Assembly (NCBI RefSeq): GCF_003116135.1
Contig: NZ_PDOA01000010.1
Coordinates: forward strand, 62,001 to 126,000
DNA: 64,000 nucleotides
Reading direction: 5' to 3'
DNA from: Teichococcus aestuarii
GTDB taxonomy: Bacteria; Pseudomonadota; Alphaproteobacteria; Acetobacterales; Acetobacteraceae
In this document: positions 58,817 to 64,000 of the stretch, piece by piece
Layout: the number at the start of each line of letters is the position of its first letter
Position numbering within the stretch: position 1 is the first letter of the stretch
The notes under the pieces: model-generated
The model's database searches: none
What the model saw: only the letters and a program-made list of their open reading frames with translations
What the model was told of the DNA's origin: nothing
Position numbers and translations under genes: made by a program

Positions 58817-61441
58817 ATGGCTTACAAGCGCAACATCGACCGCCTGCCGATCCCGCCGCGGGACGCCAAGGTCAACAACGTCGTCTGCCACTACTGCATC
58901 GTGGGCTGCGGCTACAAAGCCTACTCCTGGCCCGTGAACCGCCAGGGCGGCCCGGCGCCGGACGACAACGCCTACGGCGAGGACATGCGGGGCCAGCTCG
59001 GCGCCGACAGCGCCGCCTGGGCGGCGCCGTCCATGTACAACGTCGTCCGGCACAACGGGCAGGACGTCCACATCGTCATCAAGCCCGACCACGACTGCGT
59101 GGTGAACTCCGGCCTCGGTTCCATCCGCGGCGCCCGCATGGCCGAGATGTCCTACTCCACCGTCACCGGGACGCAGCAGGCGCGCCTGACCGACCCGCTG
59201 GTCTGGCGCTACGGCACCATGTCGCCCGCCTCCTGGGACGACAGCGTCGCGCTGGTCGCCGAGGTCACGCGCCGGGTCATCGAGGAGCAGGGCGAGGACG
59301 GCCTGCTGGTCTCCGCCTACGACCACGGCGGAGCGGGCGGCGGCTACGAGAACACCTGGGCGACCGGAAAGCTCTACTTCCAGAGCATGAAGGTGAAGAA
59401 CATCCGGATCCACAACCGTCCGGCCTACAACTCCGAGGTGCACGGCTCCCGCGACATGGGCGTGGGTGAGCTGAACAACTGCTACGAGGACGCCGAGCTC
59501 GCGGACACCCTGTTCATCGCGGGCGCCAATTCCCTCGAGACCCAGACCAACTACTTCCTGAACCACTGGGTGCCGAACCTGCGCGGCTCGACGCTGGACA
59601 AGAAGCAGAGCCAGCTGCCGAACGAGCCGCACGCCGCCGCCCGCATCATCGTGGTGGACCCCCGCCGGACGGTGACCATCGCGGCCTGCGAGGCCGAGGC
59701 GGGAAAGGAGAACGTGCTCCACCTGCGCATCAACAGCGGCACCGACCTCGTGCTGTTCAACGCGCTGTTCACCGAGATCGCGACCAAGGGCTGGGCCGAT
59801 AAGGCGTTCATCGCCACCAGCACCAGCAACTACGACGCCGCGATCGGCGCCAACCGCACCACGGTGGAGGAGGCGGCCCGGCTCACCGGTGTGTCGGCGG
59901 AGGACATCCGCAAGGCGGCGGCCTGGATCGCGGAGCCCAAGCAGGGTGGCGCCCGGCGCCGCACGATGCTCGCATACGAGAAGGGCATCATCTGGGGCAA
60001 CGACAACTACCGCACCAACCAGTCTCTGGTGAACATCGCCCTGGCGACGGGCAACATCGGTCGCCCCGGCGGCGGCTGCGTCCGCCTCGGCGGTCACCAG
60101 GAAGGCTATGCCCGCCCCTCCGACGCCCATGTCGGCAAGCCCGCCCAGAACGTCGACGAGCTCCTCATCGGCGGCAAGGGCGGCATCCACCACGTCTGGG
60201 GCTGCGACCACTTCAAGACGACCCTGAACGCCTCCGAGTTCAAGCGCGCCTACCAGCGCCGGACCAACATGGTGAAGGAGGCGATGGACTCCGTCCCCGC
60301 CGGTGACCGCGCCGCCCAGGTGGAGGCCATCATGAAGGCCATCCGCGCGGGCGGCCTGTTCAGCGTGGACGTGGACATCGTGCCGACCCAGATCGGCTCC
60401 TGCGCGCACGTGGTCCTCCCGGCGGCGACCTCGGGGGAGATGAACCTGACCTCCATGAACGGCGAGCGCCGCATGCGCCTGACCGAGCGCTACATGGACC
60501 CGCCGGGCAACGCGATGCCGGACTGCCTCATCGTCGCGCGCCTGGCGCAGGCCCTGGAGCGCTCCTTCCGCACGGCCGGGAACGCCGCCGTGGCCGACCG
60601 CTTCCGGGGTTACGACTGGAAGACGGAGGAGGACGCGTTCATGGATGGCTACCACCAGCACGAGAAGGGCGGCGAGTTCGTCACCTACGCCCGGCTTCGC
60701 GCCATGGGCACCAACGGGTTCCAAGAGCCCGCAGTCGGGCTGGAGACCACCGGCGCGGTGGCTGGTGGCACGACCACCGGCGCCTCGCCCGGCATGGTGG
60801 TGCAGGGGCCCGGCATAGAGGGCGCCCGCGGCCGCGAACCCGTCCAGCAGGCGGCGCCGGGCGCCGGTGCGACCGGCACACCGGCGGCGACCACCGGCGG
60901 CAGCGAGCGAATCCTTGGGACCAAGCGCCTCTACGCCGACGGCAAGTTCAACCGCCCGGACGGCAAGGCGGTATTCGCCGCCACCCCATGGCGGGGGCTG
61001 CAGGCCCAGGGCAAGCAGGCAGAGAAGGACTCGCAACGCTTCCTGGTGAACAACGGCCGCGCGAACCACGTCTGGCAGTCGGCCTACCTCGACCAGCACA
61101 ACGACTTTGTTCGCGACCGCTTCCCGTACCCCTACATCGGCATGAACCCGGATGACATGGGCGAGCTGGCGCTAAAGCCGGGCGACCTCGTCGAGGTCTT
61201 CAACGGCAACGGCGCCACCCAGGCGGTCGCATGGCCGGAGGGGGGCCTCGGCCGCAACCAGACCTTCATGCTGTTCGGCTACCCGACGGGCGTGCAGGGC
61301 AACGTGGTCAGCAAGGCGACCAACGAGTTGGTCATACCAAACTACAAGCAGACCTGGGCGAACATCCGGAAGCTCAGCGACGCCCCCGAAGCCGTCCGCC
61401 ACCTGTCTTGGAAGACCCAGGAGTACCGGGCCCAGACTTGA
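58817..61441 (+). CDS. aioA: Arsenite oxidase molybdopterin subunit
   Basis: Oxidises arsenite to arsenate at a bis-MGD molybdenum centre in the periplasm; it is carried out by the Tat leader of AioB. 874 residues. The 3Fe-4S motif C-x2-C-x3-C is VCHYCIVGC (Cys24, Cys27, Cys31). Typical segments are RPAYNSEVHGSRDMGVGELNN and NNGRANHVWQSAYLDQHNDF. It is 30-50 residues longer than most AioA because of a Gly/Ala/Thr/Pro-rich stretch at about residues 640-695 (DNA about 60745-60900). Starts 13 bases after aioB behind GAGGAGGG. Confidence 0.96.
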   Translation: MAYKRNIDRLPIPPRDAKVNNVVCHYCIVGCGYKAYSWPVNRQGGPAPDDNAYGEDMRGQLGADSAAWAAPSMYNVVRHNGQDVHIVIKPDHDCVVNSGLGSIRGARMAEMSYSTVTGTQQARLTDPLVWRYGTMSPASWDDSVALVAEVTRRVIEEQGEDGLLVSAYDHGGAGGGYENTWATGKLYFQSMKVKNIRIHNRPAYNSEVHGSRDMGVGELNNCYEDAELADTLFIAGANSLETQTNYFLNHWVPNLRGSTLDKKQSQLPNEPHAAARIIVVDPRRTVTIAACEAEAGKENVLHLRINSGTDLVLFNALFTEIATKGWADKAFIATSTSNYDAAIGANRTTVEEAARLTGVSAEDIRKAAAWIAEPKQGGARRRTMLAYEKGIIWGNDNYRTNQSLVNIALATGNIGRPGGGCVRLGGHQEGYARPSDAHVGKPAQNVDELLIGGKGGIHHVWGCDHFKTTLNASEFKRAYQRRTNMVKEAMDSVPAGDRAAQVEAIMKAIRAGGLFSVDVDIVPTQIGSCAHVVLPAATSGEMNLTSMNGERRMRLTERYMDPPGNAMPDCLIVARLAQALERSFRTAGNAAVADRFRGYDWKTEEDAFMDGYHQHEKGGEFVTYARLRAMGTNGFQEPAVGLETTGAVAGGTTTGASPGMVVQGPGIEGARGREPVQQAAPGAGATGTPAATTGGSERILGTKRLYADGKFNRPDGKAVFAATPWRGLQAQGKQAEKDSQRFLVNNGRANHVWQSAYLDQHNDFVRDRFPYPYIGMNPDDMGELALKPGDLVEVFNGNGATQAVAWPEGGLGRNQTFMLFGYPTGVQGNVVSKATNELVIPNYKQTWANIRKLSDAPEAVRHLSWKTQEYRAQT

Positions 61442-61507
61442 GATCGGGCACCCTGCGACGCGGCCGCCCGGCTGCGTCGTCACGCTCCCCCTGCCATTGG
61501 AGACCCC

Positions 61508-61885
61508 ATGCGAGTCCTTGCCTCGGCCCTGCTCTGCGTGCCGCTCCTCGCCTTCCCGGCTCTCGCCCAGACCGTCCCGTCGGGCGAGCAACTGTTCCGC
61601 AGCCAGTGCGGCGCCTGCCACGGCGTGGACAGCCGCAACCGCGTCGGCCCCGGCCTCGCCGGAGTGCTGGGCCGCCGCGCGGCAGCCGTCGAGAGCTTCC
61701 GCTACTCGAACGCCATGCGCACAAGGGCGGCGGAAGGACTGACCTGGGACGAGGCGACGCTGCACGCCTACTTGCAGGCCCCCAAGCAGGTCGTGCCCGG
61801 AGGCAGCATGTCCTATGTTGGCATGAAGGACGAGGCACGCCTGAACGCTTTGCTGGCCTATCTCAAGGAGAATGCGGGGTCGTGA
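61508..61885 (+). CDS. Cytochrome c, electron acceptor of arsenite oxidase
   Basis: 125-residue class I cytochrome c with a Sec signal peptide (MRVLASALLCVPLLAFPALA). The heme motif CGACH is at 34-38, GPGLAGVLGR follows, and the axial Met lies in GGSMSYVGM. Gene order aioB-aioA-cytC is the usual one, so it most likely takes electrons from AioB and passes them to a terminal oxidase. Its last codons overlap the GTG start of moeA. Confidence 0.9.
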   Translation: MRVLASALLCVPLLAFPALAQTVPSGEQLFRSQCGACHGVDSRNRVGPGLAGVLGRRAAAVESFRYSNAMRTRAAEGLTWDEATLHAYLQAPKQVVPGGSMSYVGMKDEARLNALLAYLKENAGS

Positions 61886-63045
61886 CCACCAGCCTCGCGC
61901 CCCGCCCCGCATGCTCCGATTGCGACCTGCAAGCGGGCCTTGTGGACGTCGAGATCGCGCGCGCACGGCTTCTCGCCGACGTCCATCCGGTGCGGGGCGT
62001 CGAGCTCGTTTCATTGTCGGCGGCGGCCCGGCGGGTGCTGGCGAATCCTGTACTGGCGACATCGGACATGCCGCCGTTCGACCGCGCCGCCGTGGACGGC
62101 TATGGCGTCGGCGGGCCGGGGCCCGGCCCCTTCCAGGTCGTCGGCTACCTTCCGGCGGGCGCGGGTGGCCTGCCGCGTGTGGGCGCCGGTGAGGCGGTGC
62201 GCCTGCTGACCGGCGCCGCCGTCCCCGAGGGCGTCTGGGCGGTCGCGATGCAGGAGGGCTGCCGGGTGGACCCGCACTCCGGTGTCGCGTCGCCGACGCT
62301 CCTGCAGGATGCCAACATCCGCCGCCGGGGTGAGGATTTCCAAGCGGGCGAGGCGGTGCTGGAGGCGGGCACCCGGCTCGACCCGCGCCACCTCGCGTTG
62401 CTGGCTGCGGTTGGGGTGGGCGACGTCGCGGTCCGGCGCAGGCCGCGGGTCGCCGTGCCCTCCGCCGGTGACAAGCTGCTCGAGCCGGGCATGCCGCACG
62501 CGCCGGGCGCCATCCACGACAGCAACCGCCCCATGCTGGCCGCCTTGCTGCGGGGCATGGGCGTCGAAATCCTTGGCCTGGGCCTGCTGCCTGACCGGCG
62601 ATCCGACATCGCGGCCGCCCTGGAGCGGGCGTCCGGGTGCGACGCCATCGTCGCCTCGGGCGGCGTGTCCGGCAGCGAGGCCGACCACTTGCTGGGCGCC
62701 CTGCATGACGCCGGTGGCCACGGCTCCTGGTGCGCCGTGGCGCTGAAGCCGGGCAAGCCACTGGTGTTCGGCGGCATCGGCACGGCGCGCTGCCTGTTCC
62801 TGCCCGGCAACCTGGTGGCCGCGCTGGTTAGCGGCATCCTGTTCGGGCGCCCGCTGGTAGCTCGGCTTACCGGGGCTGTGGACGGCGGCCTGAAATCCTT
62901 GCCAGCGCGCCTGGCGTCCGGCTGGGACCGGAAGCCGGGGAGGGAAGAGTTCGCCCCCGCGATGGTCGGGCCGGACCTCGTGGTCGAGCACATCAGCAAG
63001 CCAGGGTCGGCGCGACTCATGCCGCTGGTAGCGGCCGATGGCTAG
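61882..63045 (+). CDS. moeA: Molybdopterin molybdenumtransferase
   Basis: Inserts molybdenum into adenylated molybdopterin for enzymes such as AioA. 387 residues with MPPFDRAAVDGYGV (the MoeA N-terminal motif), LTGAAVPEGVWAV, the PSAGDKLLEPG loop and ASGGVSGSEADHLLGAL. The start is GTG at 61882, overlapping the cytochrome stop (GTGA). A moeA copy as last gene of an aio operon ties cofactor maturation to enzyme production. Confidence 0.92.
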   Translation: MTTSLAPRPACSDCDLQAGLVDVEIARARLLADVHPVRGVELVSLSAAARRVLANPVLATSDMPPFDRAAVDGYGVGGPGPGPFQVVGYLPAGAGGLPRVGAGEAVRLLTGAAVPEGVWAVAMQEGCRVDPHSGVASPTLLQDANIRRRGEDFQAGEAVLEAGTRLDPRHLALLAAVGVGDVAVRRRPRVAVPSAGDKLLEPGMPHAPGAIHDSNRPMLAALLRGMGVEILGLGLLPDRRSDIAAALERASGCDAIVASGGVSGSEADHLLGALHDAGGHGSWCAVALKPGKPLVFGGIGTARCLFLPGNLVAALVSGILFGRPLVARLTGAVDGGLKSLPARLASGWDRKPGREEFAPAMVGPDLVVEHISKPGSARLMPLVAADG

Positions 63046-63354
63046 GTCAGGGTAGGTCGAGACGTCGGGATGCTGCGGGCCGGGGACGCGGTCGCGTTTC
63101 TATCCCTAGCGGGAATCCTAAACGGGTAGGATGGCGCCCGTGCTCCTTCGTTGCCGCGGCGGTTTCGCCAGGTTTCGGAGGGCAGGGACTCCGGTGTTGC
63201 GTTCGGGTGTTTGGCAGCCTCTGGTCGATAGCCGCCTATCCGCTTCGGAAGGTGAGGCAGGGCAAAGCGGACCCTCCCTGCTGAAGGTCTCGCGATGGAT
63301 GCCCTGCCGATGGCATGCGCCCCCAGTAAGTCCGCGGGCGCCGCACAAACACCA
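63046..63354. other. Gene-free gap with a small inverted repeat
   Basis: Holds ATCCTA (63115-63120) and TAGGAT (63127-63132) six bases apart, near a second partial repeat ATCCCTAGCGGGAAT (63102-63116). It may include the end of the aio transcript and of the DUF305 gene. Open frames here read as non-coding sequence. Confidence 0.4.
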
Positions 63355-63840
63355 TCAGCGCGCGGGCTGCAGCACCGGCGCAGAGGGTGCCGGAGGGTTG
63401 GCCTCCAGTTCGGCAATCAACTGCTTCATCTCGCCGATCTCCCGCACCTGGGCCGCGATGATGCTGTCGGCCAGTTGCCGGACGTGCGGGTCCCGGATCC
63501 GCGCCCTCTCGCTGGTCATGATGGCGATGGAGTGGTGCGGGATCATCGCCTTCATGTAGGCCACGTCGCCCACCGTCTGCTGGCTCCTGACCAGCCACAG
63601 CGACCCTGCGAACACCAGGACGCTGGCGCCGAGGATGGCCATGTTGGCGGTCCGGTTCCGGTACATGCCGAGCATAAACAGCAGCATGATGACGGCCATG
63701 GTCGCCCCCATCACGAGGGCCATCCAGGTCCGGGTCTGGCTGTAGAAGACGTGCTCCAGGGCATAGGTGTTCAGGTACATCAGGCCGAACATGACCACGG
63801 TCGACACCAGGATCATCAAACCGAAACGTGCGTAGCTCAT
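63355..63840 (-). CDS. DUF305-family membrane protein
   Basis: 161 residues. Three hydrophobic segments (FGLMILVSTVVMFGLMYL, WMALVMGATMAVIMLLFML and MAILGASVLVFAGSLWLV) precede the DUF305 part: VAYMKAMIPHHSIAIMTSERARIRDPHVRQLADSIIAAQVREI. The HH pair in IPHHS suggests metal binding. DUF305 proteins often accompany metal or metalloid resistance genes; function is not established. The frame starts at MSYARFG; the end is Pro-rich. Confidence 0.87.
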   Translation of the reverse strand: MSYARFGLMILVSTVVMFGLMYLNTYALEHVFYSQTRTWMALVMGATMAVIMLLFMLGMYRNRTANMAILGASVLVFAGSLWLVRSQQTVGDVAYMKAMIPHHSIAIMTSERARIRDPHVRQLADSIIAAQVREIGEMKQLIAELEANPPAPSAPVLQPAR

Positions 63841-64000
63841 GGCGAAGCCCTTTCTGGCCGCTGGCCGGGATGGCCCGGCTTCAGCGACAGGTCTCGATTG
63901 GCAGGAGCGCGACCAGTGCCCGCAGGCACCGGTCGCATTGGAGGCGGTGAGCCTGGCTAGACAGCCCCCGCTTGAACTCAGGCGATCGGGCCGCCGCTCT
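63841..64000. other. Right edge, no gene recognised
   Basis: The 160 bases upstream of the DUF305 gene hold its probable promoter, with a small GC-rich inverted stretch near 63855-63875. No coding frame of conviction was seen. Confidence 0.3.

Noticed and set aside
58511-61099. Very long open frame on the minus strand opposite aioB/aioA
   Set aside because: Composition (runs of Val, Ala, Arg, His, Gly) is typical of antisense reading of GC-rich genes; aioA on the plus strand is certain.
63131-63559. Plus-strand frame near the DUF305 gene
   Set aside because: Antisense to the DUF305 coding region for half its length and without coding character.

Overview
The window is GC-rich (near 70 percent by eye) and dense with genes. 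The core genes at the left, the Tat/Sec leaders and the codon use suggest an alphaproteobacterium, most like a Roseomonas-type Acetobacteraceae. That placement is inference from gene content, not a search.

Positions 1-17,000 are ordinary chromosome. They hold glutamyl-tRNA synthetase, a phosphate-porin-like protein, the block moaE-moaD-lipoprotein-pgsA-uvrC, folB with a short-chain reductase, a DUF1289 protein, a NitT/TauT-type ABC importer split around an outer-membrane barrel gene, an orphan tungstate-type permease, a free-standing DUF4347 protein and a PRC-barrel protein. The 650-base gap upstream of uvrC holds DnaA-box-like sites and an AT-rich tract and could be a replication origin.

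Positions 17,000-21,300 hold a first arsenic operon, arsR-arsC-arsB-arsO-arsH, behind a TCGAA palindrome. Positions 21,600-34,200 hold a Tn7-like transposon. Its tnsA-tnsB-tnsC-tniQ operon reads leftward with ATGA couplings, and its cargo includes a second TniQ, a PIN/HTH toxin-antitoxin pair, a nuclease-like protein and several unknown genes. No CRISPR array or cas gene was seen. Positions 34,273-48,200 are a second accessory block: an FtsH-like protease with a small partner, a SIR2 protein plus helical partner that look like one defence sirtuin (Dsr1-like) split by a +1 shift, a divergent PIN-domain protein, a CoiA-like protein, and two tandem ribbon-helix-helix paralogues with palindromic operators.

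Positions 48,770-63,050 are a second arsenic region: a PstS-like protein, an ArsR-ArsC fusion, GAPDH, ArsJ, AioX-AioS-AioR, and aioB-aioA-cytochrome c-moeA. A lower-GC DUF4365 gene on the opposite strand separates the sensor genes from the oxidase genes. The aioB promoter is a near-perfect sigma-54 site with two 30-base-spaced palindromes upstream, consistent with AioR being a sigma-54 activator. A DUF305 membrane protein closes the window.

Together the arsenic genes would detect arsenite and oxidise it in the periplasm (AioXSR, AioBA, cytochrome c, with MoeA for the cofactor). They would also remove arsenate as 1-arseno-3-phosphoglycerate (GAPDH plus ArsJ), reduce arsenate by two unrelated reductases, extrude arsenite (ArsB) and oxidise organoarsenicals (ArsH). 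The two arsenic regions flank about 27 kb of transposon and defence genes.
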